Shown: positions 27,079 through 39,229 of the stretch, piece by piece | Layout: the number at the start of each line of letters is the position of its first letter | Position numbering within the stretch: position 1 is the first letter of the stretch | From: Eretmocerus hayati | Taxonomy: Eukaryota > Arthropoda > Insecta > Hymenoptera > Aphelinidae | Direction: 5' to 3' | Assembly (NCBI GenBank): GCA_029851415.1 | Contig: CM056741.1 | Span: forward strand, 177,427,021-177,491,020 | Length of the DNA: 64,000 nt | The notes under the pieces: model-generated | The model's database searches: none | What the model was told of the DNA's origin: nothing | Seen by the model: the letters and a program-made list of their open reading frames with translations, nothing else | Program-made: the position numbers and the translations under genes

Positions 27079-28264
27079 ATAAAATGCATGCCTCGAGGAT
27101 CACCGCGAAACGTTTTGATCTCATTTTGCTTTTTTTATTGCTCAACTCCGGCCAGAGACTACAAAGAGAGGTCATTACCACACGAGTGACGCTGAAGCTT
27201 TTATCTCATTGTTGAAAAATGAATTAATATCCTCGCTGAGTTTTTATTATATATATAGTCGGATGAAAAGCGTCGTCTTCCTCATCTTACATCTCTGAAC
27301 TTCTGATTGTGAGATTGGGAACATCAGTACACGTTTATACGCCATCTCTTCATGTAAACTCCTAATTTCGAAGACTGCTGGGAACCTGTTGACCTAGTGA
27401 ATTCACATTAGGAAGTCACGTTGTGGGTATATAGGTAAGAAACTTATTTCCTCAAATCAAATCAAAGCATTTTGGGTTATATCGCACCAACAATATATTC
27501 AACGTTTCATCACCTAGATCATTGAATAACTCATTTCTTATGAATACTCGTGAAAATATAATATAACAATTCGATCGCTGCTAACCCAATAGATAATATT
27601 GTGAGCGGAAAGTATGATAATGATAGTTCACGTTATTTTCATGCTCAAATCAAATTATCTACAGAAAATCTCATTCTGCTATTGAATTTTTAATTTGAAT
27701 TCATTTCAATTTTTATATGGTCCAGCTTTATGTAAATACTTTACAATATCCTACTAGGACGGTGTATCCCTGTGCATTCTTTTTTACTGGTGTTTTTTTC
27801 GTGTGCACGCAAAAGAGTCTACTGACACGAAAATCGGTGCCAAATTACTTTTTCTGACCCTTTCAAACCTTATCAAATGTGAGATATGGAATTATTCTAG
27901 CTCTGAAGACTCACATTGATATCCAAGAACATATTGGAGTTAACAACATTGTTCGTGCAAGAAACATCCTTTGAATTTAGATCAGATCTTTTACGTTCTG
28001 TCAGTGCATCATCCTCAAAATATACGCGGGATTTATGACTAATGGTGACTAAATACTTGAAAAACATTTGTTGCGGTCTAAATCTTGTTAGGTACTTTCA
28101 AAGATGATGATAGAATCAAAAATTTATTGTTACAAGCATAAGTATTTCTTTTCGATTCGATCAGGAATACAAATCCCTGACTCATTTTTGAATGCTCGTA
28201 AATATTCTCTCGACGATTGTCGTTGAAAAAAAAGTACTGATTGGATCAGGTTCCTCTTTCTACC
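27079..28264. other. AT-rich spacer without recognised features
   Basis: No coding potential or clear repeat was seen. The equivalent stretch in unit 2 is 46751-47936. Confidence 0.4.
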
Positions 28265-29563
28265 CTAGAATAAACCCCATTCCTTTACAATGCCTTCCAA
28301 AATTAATGGAACACCTATGGTCTCCTCTATAGCATATATAATGATTTTGACAAAGAAATCGTTCTTAGTTTCCACAAGAAGCTCGTCGTATCGAGGAGAC
28401 AAAAAACCTCCGTAGGACTTGTCAAGTTCTTCTGTGAACTTGGACCAGTCCGTGCGTTTAGATTTAAATTTGAATGATCTCTTCGAGTAGCTGCACTTAG
28501 TTATATTTATATTAACAAATATAGGGAAGTGATCTGATCCCCAGCCCATGTAAAAACGGTAACTCTATGATCATATATGAACAGGGGGTCCAAGGACCCT
28601 ATGAGCACCTATGAAATGGTTGCATTTTCAGGGAATATTACATCAAAAAGTCACGATGCTGATCTTGCATGAACGAGAAAATCTCCAAGGGTTCATTAGG
28701 TAATTGAATTAAAACGATCTGTAAGTGATATCATTCTCCTACTAGAAAATAAAAATTTTAATTTCCAAGATCTAAAACGTTTGGCACATTGGTGACGAAC
28801 CTGCATAAATGTAATATTTCTCAAAATGGTGATCTCAAGATATAACAAATTGTGCAGATTGGTCACCAACCAAACGTTGTAAATCTTGGAAATTAAATTA
28901 TTTTTTCTAGTAGGGGAATGATATCACTCACAGATCGTTTTGATTCAATTACTTAATGAACTCTTGGAGATTTTCTCGGTTGTGCAAGATCAGCTTCGTG
29001 ACTTTTTGATGCAATATTCCCTGAAAATGCAACCATAACAACTTTTCGGATTTTAAAAAATTTTGAAAATCGTTTCATAGATGTTCATTTATGGTCATAG
29101 GGTCCTTGGACCCCATGTTCATATACGATCATAGGGTTCCCATTTTTACATGGGAGGTCTCATCGCACACATCAACTGCAATTTTATCGGAAAAATTGAG
29201 AGATGAGAGGATGATGTCCAAGTTGGACTTCTTCTTACGATAAAAATCAATTCGTGTTGAGGTATTGTGATTATGTATGAAAAGATTATGTGACTGAATT
29301 GCATGGAAAAATTTCAATCCATTGCTATCTGTTTTATCGCAATTCCAAACTGTGTGGTGAGCATCAAAGTCACCCATCAAGATGCAATTTTCCCTATCTC
29401 TGACATTACTAACCAAATTATTCCATTGATCGGATGAGAGCGTAAGACCTGTAGTTGCGTGAAACGATGAACACGATCCTGTGAAAATTTTTGTAATTCG
29501 ACCTTTCCCGTCAAAGTTGTAAATAATCCACTGTTTTCGATTTTCAATATCGAACAAGGCCAC
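28265..29563 (-). pseudogene. Truncated non-LTR retrotransposon: endonuclease domain fragment
   Basis: Two open segments on the minus strand (29155-29563, then 28265-28544) belong to one APE-type endonuclease of a LINE. The first has the CILMGDFDAHHTVWN motif (Asp/His-bearing core) and DIILSSLNF. The second begins with the WGSDHFPIF motif that closes APE domains. A 610-base MITE separates them and the frame continues across it if the MITE and one AG are removed. No reverse transcriptase domain follows, so the element is 3'-truncated and inactive. The exact clade (R1, Jockey or Loa-like) is uncertain. Confidence 0.8.
28545..29154. mobile_element. 610-base foldback MITE inserted in the LINE endonuclease
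   Basis: The ends are CCCATGTAAAAAC and, on the other strand, CCCATGTAAAAATGGG, with arms of about 290 bases. The arms share GGGGTCCAAGGACCCTATGA and GCATTTTCAGGGAATATT. A 2-base AG duplication flanks it (28543-28544 and 29155-29156). The right arm has about 50 extra bases, so the arms are no longer identical. Confidence 0.8.
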
Positions 29564-30644
29564 TTAAGCACTTTGAAACTGTTTAGAACACATGAATTGA
29601 TAGATTATTTTGTGAAGTTCAAAATCTTTTGCTCAAAGTTCGAGGACAATGGAGGAGGTTGGAGTAATCATGGATTTGGCTAGACCATAGATTTTCCATT
29701 AATTTTGTAAGGTACTGTACTTCCAACAAAAGTACCTTGTATGATTCTTCCCGTACTGTATTCGCGTTTCAGAACAAATTATATTGATCATATTAAACAC
29801 GGCTTCGTTTCATAACTATAGAAATCGATGTAGCATATTTTTCAGTGTACGAAATAATGAATTGAATTGATTAGAATAATGGTTGTAGAGGTTGTTGTAT
29901 ATCATTGCTGCATAACATGGCTAAGGTGTTGTTGAATACCACACCTTTATCTACATTATCGTAACCAAAACATCTATAAGAAACGTTGTTTGTATAGTTT
30001 TTCAGTGAACTGTTGATAAAGAAATGTGACATAAACCCGCGTTTATAATATCAGGAAAATTGCTCATCGAATAAATGTTTTCCTCAACGCACTTGATCAC
30101 TATGATGTAACACTCCGTGAATTTCCTCAATTATGTCATGATCATTCAAAACTATTCCTCAAACGTGTGTTGTCACAATTCCCTCAACATCCCGGAAATT
30201 CCTGAGAATAATTATGCTATCCCAAATTTACATTCACTTCGAACTGTTGCTACTGTTTAGTAATTTTATGCCCGTTATCCTATAAATGGACCAAAATCAG
30301 AATCAGCTCAAAATTCATCCGTCGCTTGTTAGAGATATTGAAGGTATTTGCTCAATATAATTTTAGTCCAAACGCTAAAATAGTACAATTTGATACAAGG
30401 GTGTAAAAGTAGATTTTACTCTCTTGTATCGGACTTTACATTTTGATCAACTGTGAGTAGAAGTCGACAAACTGTGCGCAAAGTACACTTTTACGCGCAT
30501 GTATCACAAAACATATTTTCTCACAGTCTTTCCGTGATAGGACACTTCAAACCTACAGTAATTGATCTTACCATCTATATTTTTCTGATGAAGTGATGGT
30601 CTCCGAATTTCACCTCGGTCTCAAACCACTTCTTATACATATGG
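29564..30644. other. AT-rich spacer without recognised genes
   Basis: Only a short hairpin-like pair near 30395-30430 (GATACAAG and CTTGTATC) was seen. The equivalent stretch in unit 2 is 49236-50316. Confidence 0.35.
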
Positions 30645-31541
30645 GTGATTCCGCCGAAAGTGTGATTTTTTGGGGGCCAAAATCGTCGCAGGGAGTGATT
30701 TGGTCAAAAAATTATTTCAGCCCCGGACGAGTTCCGGTGTCTCGTAGCAGTTGATTTCCACTTGTTTGGGCACAAAAAGGAAGTGTTTAGAGCCGCGTAT
30801 CTCAAAAGTAAAGTCAGTTCGCCTTAGAAATATTCCTACGGCTCGCCAACTAATCGTAGACTCTTTTCCGCATAGATTTGATCCAACGCAAACAAACACG
30901 ACAAGAAAATATGTTCTACAGAGCGATTTAACGCGCCAGAGAGGAACACAACATGGGCATGGAATTGAGCAAAAGTTTTCTGCGCGATTTGGAAAACACG
31001 CTCATGCATGTGGTGCGCCCGGCTACAGATTCGAGTTTTCGGCTACTGTCGCGCATGGATTAGGTGTAACTTGGGCGTCTAAATAACAACCTCGTTGGTT
31101 AGAAGGGCTCAAAATAGACTATGGGGAACTTTGCCGACCTAATCAGTGCTGTGCAAGGAGTTTCGGTGCAAATCCGCCTTCAAAATGTCGGATGGCCGTG
31201 CTCGAGCTGAGGATCTAATTTGGACCCGTAAAGTGGTGGATTATGTTATTTGAAGTATTACAAATTGAAGGGCGTAGCTACATATAGGGATTTTTGACTC
31301 CGCATATGCGTCGTGATGGATTCAAAAGTCCAAGTTCGGTTTACTACAGGGGACGGAATTGACATTTCGGCCCTTTATGAGGCACTACAAATTACGGGGA
31401 CGTCAGAATTGACTCAAAAACTATTAACATTAGTTGCGCACCAATAGAACACGCCCCAAAAAATTGCTTCATTGCACATTCAAGCCCTCGGAAACTTGGG
31501 GAAACTCGGAACACGGAAAATCACACTTTCAACGGAATCAC
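30645..31541. mobile_element. Non-autonomous DNA transposon with about 25-base terminal inverted repeats
   Basis: GTGATTCCGCCGAAAGTGTG at the left end is mirrored by CACACTTTCAACGGAATCAC at the right end, 897 bases apart, with two mismatches. The interior is unrelated between the halves, unlike the foldback elements nearby. A plus-strand frame at 30751-31086 lacks an ATG start and resembles no family I know. The flanking target duplication is unclear. Confidence 0.55.
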
Positions 31542-31695
31542 TGATCAATAATTCTGATCGATCAGTGGAGCTGAGAACTTTTCAAAAAGAGTTGATACTC
31601 GAAGACCCTCGACCAAATCGATAATGCGCAAACAATTTGAAAGCAAATGAATAATAAAGCTCGCTACGTAATAGAGAATAATTAATTTTCAATCC

Positions 31696-31703
31696 TATAA
31701 AAG
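31696..31703 (+). promoter_or_regulatory. Candidate TATA box of the yellow/MRJP gene, copy 1
   Basis: TATAAAAG lies 308 bases before the start codon, in a spacer without other features. The transcription start is not known, so the assignment is tentative. Copy 2 has the same box at 51368-51375. Confidence 0.4.
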
Positions 31704-32003
31704 TCCCTGTCAGATGAATTCGTTTGCGTATGCTAGTCCAGTGTCGTACACACAGTCAATCAAAACGCTTAATATGTACATCATTTCTATACAATTGAGT
31801 AAGCCTGAAACAATATTCAATGCATTGCACCCTGAGAACATTATAAATCTAGAACAGAATATTTTCAATCCAATCGTATTCTAATGATCATCAATTTCTG
31901 TGTTCCGACACTGATACAAATAATTTAAAATGCAGTCTATATTTAATCCCATAAAATTCACAATAATTTATTTTAATCCCCAAACAAGTCTCAGTTATCA
32001 AGA

Positions 32004-35000
32004 ATGCAGTGCTTACTATGGATATTTCCTATCATTGCCTACATCGGTGCAGCCACTCCACCTCCTCGAAATAAAAGTGCACTGCTCAAAACTGAATTTG
32101 AGTGGAAGTATTTTGATTATTTATGGGAGTCAGAGGAACAGAAAAATGAATATATTTCCAAAAATTTGTACAAACCTGAAGCAATGCTGCCAATTGATGT
32201 TGATCGATCTAAAGGTATGCTTTATTCTCCCAAATTGGGATGTATCTGTAAATATTCAAATTGAAACTCAACAATATCCAAAGTGAAAGCTGTCATGCAA
32301 GGCCCCGGATCAAAATGGTATGAGTGGATTTCGAATTTTGAAAAATTTGATTGAGACTTCCGTACAAGCAGGCTGGGATTTTGAAATTTTCCAAGGCAAT
32401 GACCACAACATTTTTCCCATTCAATGGGAACAGTTACCAAAGCAACAATTTGAATTTCTTGAAATCTATAATGGTGAAGTGAAAATGAAAATAATCTTCA
32501 CGTACCGTTAAATTAGGTAATTTTGGTACGTTTTCGGTGTTTTTCATTTTATTGACAAAACTCACTCCTATCAGTAATTAATCGAAAGCTTACAGTCTCA
32601 GCTTTCGACTGATGGGCTACAAAGTTCAATTTGATATGTTTAAGCAGGAGCTATTAGCAGTTTGAAAAGTGTTCCCAAAGTTGAACCCCGATGGGGCAAC
32701 TTTGGTACACTCACAAAGTATATCAATTTTACCCACTATCATACAATTGAATCAATTTCAATCGTGCAGAAATCTTGCTCTCAGCTGTGTGCAAGATTTT
32801 ATACCCCTTATGAAACCGGTAATAATAGAATCAAGATAAGTCAAAAAAGAGCTCTCATGGTAAGGCGTACTAAAGTTACCCCACCGTAATGCTTCTTACG
32901 TAGAGTCGCGCGTATCTTTGGTACACTTTTTTGAGGTTTCTTCCTCTGTTTTTCATTCATTAAAATTCTAAGTTCTGTAAATACTCCATTATAACGATTG
33001 TTTCTTCAATATGGTGTTATATGTGATCGAAATCGAGACTTATTCATCCGTAGCTCATTCCGAAACACTTTTTGCCAGGTACACTAACTGGACCACTCGA
33101 GTATCGCTGCTAAATCAGCCTTTTTGAAAAAAGCTTCAGTAATCAACCACAATCATCAAAATTACACAATTTGACGGTATTCCAAATCCAAGCAAGCTAT
33201 GTGCATACCGAGAATTCAGATACGATTGTCATTAAATATAATGAAACTACTAGAATTTGATTAGACCAAGAATTAATTCAAACCTCAGCTCTTTCCACGC
33301 CTGTACAAAAAGTTCTCGATTCAAAATTCAGCATGCATTTCTTTTTTCGAATGAAGCTGAGATGTGGTCGGAGTCATTATCACGAACACTAGAGTGTTAC
33401 GAATGCAGACAGTCTTTTTATGAGCACTAAATGTAAGGTAAGGACTATTTTAATATCCAATTTTTTCAGATGGAAGAACGTTTGTGAGTGTTGTAAGAGC
33501 GCCCGGTGTTCCTGCCAGTCTTCACACAATATCTGATCAAATTATGAATTCAGGGCCACTTTTAGTTCCATATCCCAATTGGTCCACATGGAAAAATCCC
33601 AAAGAATGCAAAGGAATCACAGGTGTCTTCAGAATAGCGGTCATTTTCAATTTTGTGCCAAAATTTCTTATAACAAAAACATTTCCTTCGAAAATAATTT
33701 AAAATTACTAACATTCTTCACAGATCGATAAATGTAATAGACTTTGGGTTTTGGATACCGGTAAAATAGACGAAGAATACATATGCTCAGCGCAGTTATT
33801 GGTTTACGATTTATCTACAGATAGATTGATATCCAAAATTCCAATTCCTGATAGTATTGCTAGGGATAAAAATAAAATGGGACTTCTCGTTACTCCAATT
33901 GTGGAAACTTATGGGAAGAATTGTAGCCAAACAACGGTGAGTAACATTTTCATTTAGTGCATATTTCATTATACTTGTGATAAATACTAAATGAACATAA
34001 AACAAGGTGTGAAGAATTTGCGCATTGAAAAACGATTCAAAAGGAAACGGTGGGCATGAATTTGACGAATGGAATATGATTAAGAGTACGATATATTGCA
34101 ACTACATCACAAATCGGTATTGATAATGGATTTTTTTTCGAAAGACCGTCAATTAACTTAGAAAACAAGCGTTGCAATAAGTAAAAGATAAGTGGACACA
34201 ATAACAAAACCATGGAAAATTACTTTAATTTTTGCTCTTCTCGTCCGCAGGTTTACGTGAATGATGTTATTGGCCATGGTCTCATTATTTGGAATGAAGA
34301 CAAATTCATTCGCCTGGAGAATGATTTATTCAAGCCTGAAGAGAAATACGCCAACTTTACAATAGCTGGAGAATCATTCTACCTCCCGGATGGAATTTTT
34401 AATCAAATTTTGACACCAGAAAAGTTTTTCAACGGAGAACGATATTTGTATTTCAGACCATTAGCTTCTAGATCATTGTATTCTGTTCCGGCCAAAGATT
34501 TGAAACTCAATGGTAATTCCAATTCAACACGCTATTCTGGATACAAGGACGTTCTATCGAGTCAGGCAACAGCAATGGTATTTTCTTCAAATGGAACTCT
34601 TTTTTATGGGCTCACGGAAGATATCGCTATCGGCTGCTGGAACTTAAATAAGACCTTGAAATCCGAAAACTTGGTAAGTTTGAATTTCTTGAAACCCTTG
34701 GGACATTCTATTTTTTTCGGATGAGAAAGATTGAAACAAAAGAAACTTATTGTACAGATTCGATGAAATTGGTGAATACCGTAAACTTTTTTTGGACTTT
34801 TCAGGGGATCCCATTGATAGATAAACAGAGACTTCAATTCATGAGTGGTCTCAAAATCATCACAAATCCAAAACGGTTTCGCCAAGGACTCAGCCACGGA
34901 AAAGAGCGGCTACTCATGATGACAAATAGAATACAAAAGTTTTATCGTGGTACACAAAATTCTAGTGAGATAAATTACAGAGTCATGAGTATCGGCGTGA

Positions 35001-35038
35001 GAGAACTTGTTAAAGATACTGTCTGCGATAATGTCTGA
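32004..35038 (+). CDS. Yellow/major royal jelly protein family member, copy 1
   Basis: Five coding exons with GT-AG junctions and matching phases: 32004-32214, 33470-33639, 33724-33936, 34251-34673 and 34805-35038. They total 1,251 bases and encode 416 residues, typical for the family. A signal peptide is likely at residues 1-17 (MQCLLWIFPIIAYIGAA), so the protein should be secreted. Family marks are FEWKYFDYLW near the start, FVSVVRAPGVPASLHTIS, IDKCNRLWVLDTG at about 128-140, MVFSSNGTLFYGLTEDIAIG, and a C-terminal KERLLMMTNRIQKFYRGT. Family members form a six-bladed propeller; known roles include pigment metabolism, ligand binding and food proteins. The particular role here is unknown, and yellow-type and MRJP-like branches cannot be separated by eye. 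Several N-x-S/T sites suggest glycosylation. The alternative upstream ATG at 31930 is in another frame and was rejected. Confidence 0.93.
32512..32890. repeat. Dispersed repeat in intron 1 of the yellow-family gene
   Basis: Phrases such as GGTAATTTTGGTAC, GGGGCAACTTTGGTACAC and AAAGTTACCCCACC surround an ATTAATCGAAAGCT block. The same block and phrase style recur at about 35660-36640, so this is a dispersed repeat family. The ends are approximate. Confidence 0.5.
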
Positions 35039-35659
35039 TTGATCTTTGAAAATATTGTTGGAAAAAAGTGAGATGTGAGGTGAAAATGAATTCAAGTACA
35101 ACTTCATCCATCACGAGTTGAAGATTGAAAATTGCTTAGTGTCCTATCCTATGTTACTCAGCCAAATACTCAAAACGTTTTCGTATCGATTCGTCTTATT
35201 TCTATAAAGTCAATCCCCGATTCTAAATCCATATAGATATCTTCAGAGTCACGAAATGCATCAATGGCCGTGCTTATTATACATATCTAAAAACCGCAAT
35301 AGGCTTTAACGTATTTATAAGATCTTGGGAATTTCCTGGATTTTCAAATTTTGTGATGCTTTTGATACTGAGAAAGGTTAGAATTCCGAACGAGATTCTA
35401 TGGTGGCGCTTCACATTCACAAACGTCAAAAAAAAGAAAAATCACAGCGCACATTCCCAACATTTTGACCTCTTTTTTGGTGATAGCTTTTTAGAATGAC
35501 CCTGGGCCGAAAAACTGACGATTGCTTCAAAAAGAGCACAGAAAAATCGATCGATAATGACTTATGTAATTGTTTTTTCAATCGTTTTAATAGTTCGTAC
35601 AAGGTGGCACACGTTGTTTCCAAATTTCCACGGAGCTACTCACATACGGGGTGATTTAA
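35039..35659. other. 3' flank of the yellow-family gene
   Basis: Presumed 3' UTR and spacer. No canonical AATAAA was recognised within the first few hundred bases. The equivalent stretch in unit 2 is 54711-55331. Confidence 0.4.
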
Positions 35660-36640
35660 AAGTACCGTCAAGTAGGGTAATTATGGGACAAAAACCGCAT
35701 TTTTCCTCCTCCAAACTCGTGTAACTGATATCTCCAACTAAAGATATCAAATGTGCATTTGGATATCTCTAGTTGGAGATATGGGCGCTCAAAGTCGTGT
35801 CCCAAAGTTAAACCAGTTTGGGGTAACATTTGGACAGGGATCGGTATCTATCATTCATTCGTTATTTTATTCATGAACTAGATTATACAATCAATTTTTA
35901 CCATCATTAATCGAAAGCTGAGTGTGTTAGCTTTCTATTGACCTCTTGTAAAAGTTCATTTGATCGAATCTGACTTATGTAATAGAGTAAAATGACCTTC
36001 AACATACCGCACTGTCCTCGCCGCGACTACCTCTCAAAGAAGAGAATACCTCCAAAGTCAGTTTTGGCTAAAATTGACATATCTCGGCTCCCGCGGGTCA
36101 AACTGAGACGATCCCCCGCTCATTTTGAAGCTCTTATAGACGGCTTTGAAAAATAGGCTCTGATGATATCATAGTTGTTGGAACATAATTAAGAGCACTA
36201 GTACAAGTATTCTAAAGTTACCACAATTCGCAGAAAAAACACATCTTTCTCAGTTTCTACGCTACACAATTGAAACTGGGTGGGAATGAGCCAATGTAAT
36301 GATCGATTTTTCCAGGTATATTATGTACAGACAAGTGGAATCTAGCTCGGTTACCTTGGATTCGTACTACAAAAGTCAGAACCGTAACAATTTTTCCGAG
36401 CTTCTGTTTGTTGGATTAAAAATATACTTCTGAAAAAGTCTGTTTATAAACGGATAAATAGATTATTGGGAGGGGGGGGGGGGGCTCGCGCTGGTGCAAG
36501 ACATTGCTCATACGTGCCCCGAGTGGGAGGAACTGGTATTAAAGACTCAGGATCATGATCCTGCCGATCGCGCGTGATAACGACTCTTTCATGGGTTGTC
36601 CCAAAATTACCACCCTGTCCCAAAGTTACCCCAGTTGGCA
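35660..36640. repeat. Dispersed repeat with GTCCCAAAGTTACCCC-type ends
   Basis: The left side has GTAGGGTAATTATGGGAC and the right side TGTCCCAAAGTTACCCC, in inverted orientation. Inside is a hairpin (about 35727-35784, ATATCTCCAACTAAAGATATC facing GATATCTCTAGTTGGAGATAT) and the ATTAATCGAAAGCT block shared with intron 1 of the yellow-family gene. A run of 13 G lies at about 36472-36484. No coding content was seen. Confidence 0.45.
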
Positions 36641-36645
36641 ATATT

Positions 36646-37516
36646 GTATTTCCCCGCATGGAGTGGAAGTACTTCGATCATTTTTTACTCAGATCAGATC
36701 ATTTTTTTTCTTTTTTCCTTTTCTCCTCTCCTGAATGGTAAATGGATTTTGTTGAAATCAGAATTCTTTAAAGAATAACACTTACCCCAAAACTCGATTG
36801 AGAATTACCAACCTAGTACGAATGCAGTACCAGTACAAGACTCACGCGGCAGTTTCCAGTTCCGCGACAGTTCCACAGGATTTGAGCGGTACCGCGAGAG
36901 TAATAGCGTAGCAGTATCAGTTCGAGACTGATACCGAACCTTTGCGACAATCTTTCGGAACTTGGATGGTAGCGCAATAGTACTAGCGCAGCAGCAACAG
37001 TTCGAGATTCATTCGACAGTCCCACGATATCTCTCCGGGACTCGAATGATACCACAAATGGACTTCCTGTTAGTACAGTCTTATTAGTCTTACGAACCAT
37101 TCATGCCAGTCTTGAACTGTTGCCCTATAGTACTGTTGCGGTACCACTCAAGTTCCGCACAAGTGTCGCGAAAGTCCCGTATCAGTCTCGGACTGGTAGT
37201 GCTACGCTAGAACTTTTGTGGTATGATCCAAGTTCCGAAGAGGTGTCGCGGTACTCCCGAATCAGTCTCGAACTGGTACTACCGCGCTATTACTGACGCG
37301 ACACCGCTCAAATCCTGTGGAACTATCGCGGAACTGACGCATATTTCTTGGACTTGTACTGCATTAGTACTAGGTTGGTGATTCTCAATCGAGTTTTCTG
37401 GGAATAGTTCTCCTTCAAAGAATCGCGATCTAAGCAAAATCCATTCATCATTGAAGAGAGGGCGAAAAAAATTTGATCTGAAATTTGAAGTACTTCCACC
37501 CCTTGTGGGGAAATAC
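36646..37516. mobile_element. FB-like foldback element with internal short repeats
   Basis: The left end GTATTTCCCC and right end GGGGAAATAC are inverted. Arms of about 400 bases share AATGGATTTTG, AAAACTCGATTGAGAAT, ACCAACCTAGTAC and CCACAGGATTTGAGCGGT. Each arm contains several diverged copies of a roughly 90-base motif with GCAGTA.CAGTTCGAGACTGAT and GGAACTTG.GTGGTACC. Long inverted arms built of short direct repeats are the layout of Foldback/Galileo elements; the relationship is by structure only. No coding content is credible. Confidence 0.7.
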
Positions 37517-37909
37517 ACTACTTTTAAAACACCATGTGTATCATGTAGCATGTATTGTATATACGTACATACGCGTAAAGCTGGAGAAAAGGTTTCGATG
37601 GCTCAATTTTTTTTCGTTTACTTCAGAGTTATGAAATAGAGATTTAAAAATTTGCAAATGGAATTGTTAAATATCGACATTGCCGATAATATTGTTATGT
37701 ATATTCATACTTACATAATTTTCCCTAATCATTTGCAATTCAATACATACGTATGTAAGCAATCTTACGAATGAGGTGATTTGGCCGAGCAAGCCGTTTT
37801 TGGGGACAGAATAACTTACGTTTTGTCTCCCCTCACATCGGAGACAGTTAAGACCTCAATCACCATCCAAAACAGTTAGGTAAGGGCATAAAATATGATG
37901 ATGGAACAC

Positions 37910-38048
37910 CTTGATGGGCATGAAATATCGACATTCACATGTCGATATTTCATGCACATCAAGATGTATTCAATTCAATTCAATTTATTCAATAAAGGGT
38001 AGATATGCATAAGTGCTTAGCACTTATGCATATCTACCCTTTATTGAA
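37910..38048. repeat. Pair of long hairpins, the second a 61-base perfect palindrome
   Basis: 37910-37963 forms a hairpin with 25-base arms (one mismatch) and a 4-base loop. 37988-38048 has exact 30-base arms around a single T, beginning TTCAATAAAGGGTAGATATG. Between them lie three repeats of TTCAA. The pair copies the layout of the adjacent palindromes at 26404-26478 without sharing their sequence. Confidence 0.85.
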
Positions 38049-39188
38049 TACTTGTCCGCATCCCTATCAACTCACTAAAATATTAAATACTAAATACTAA
38101 TAACTGTCTCTAATACTAATTCTAAAATAACAGGTATACTAACTAGTACATTTTTATTCCAAAATATTTCAAGGAGGTTATTTTTCAAATAAGTTCTTCA
38201 TTTCATCAATATTCGCTCTCAGGAGCCATTTTCTTGGTTCATTTGCTATTCCTTGTGGGTGTATGAGATTCAAGATATTGTTAGATTGTCATCCTGCAGG
38301 ACCTGGCAGGCTCTTTTATGGGTTTTATCACTGCTCAAGCATCACTTCGACCCAAAGAAATATCCACGGGGAAGCCGTGCTCTCGGGCGTGCTGCTATTT
38401 TGAGGTTCCCCAAAAATTAAATTCGAAATCGCCTTTAGTTCAAGAGATTTGCCGATGTACTTAATGAGCGTGTCGTGTTTAGTTTACTTAGCAAAAAGTG
38501 TCAACACGACATCGTGGTGACATGTAAGTTGACACGATTGCAGTGTAGTTCTCGATAAAATTATTTTTACTCGCGACGAATCGACTCTGCAACAATTTTG
38601 TTTGAAGAAGTGGCTCACGTTTTACGAATTTGCAACGTTTCTTCCAATCGCAATTCGATTACCACGTCATCCAATTGATCGTTCTGAACTCGGTAAAATT
38701 CTTTTACTCAATGCAGACGAGTAGTGCTCTTTAGCTGTTCTCAGCGTGATCTTGCAGTCAAAATTGGCTTATCGTGGATATTAAATCCACCAAACTACGT
38801 AAAACGACGTGCAATGTATGTACTCACAACCATCACCTGTGGAGAATTTTTCTGCAAATTGAGAAAAAAGTTTGCACCGAGGAAAATTTTCTTAGTATTC
38901 AATTTTTCCCGCGATATTCAGAACTCAATTTTGCAACGATCTCAATGAAATTTTTCTTGAAAGCAGAAAAATACTCGTCACGTGGCGATACTATTTGTTT
39001 GCTTCCTCTTTGTTTTTGATAATTAGTACTAGCGTTATTGCCTACCTCGCTAACGCTCGTCCGGCTTGGAAGTGTCTTTGATATAGTATGGGCCCCTGGA
39101 ATGCTTCTGTAGTTGAACAATGTAACGTTGAGATTCCATAATACAGTGGATTCGGAAAAAATTATGTGCGTGGCGACCACGTGCGCAA
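38049..39188. other. Spacer, possibly with a LINE 3' tail on the minus strand
   Basis: On the minus strand the stretch about 38400 to 37970 could be a non-LTR retrotransposon 3' UTR ending in a TTGAA repeat tail, but no reverse transcriptase sequence was recognised. 38410-39188 has short frames of no known family. The equivalent stretch in unit 2 is 57721-58860. Confidence 0.25.
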
Positions 39189-39229
39189 GAAGGTGAAACC
39201 TTCTGACCGCTGGGCGGGTGTGATTCAGT

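Noticed and set aside
30751..31086. 111-codon plus-strand frame
   Set aside because: No ATG start, no recognised family, inside a transposon-like element; not annotated as a gene.
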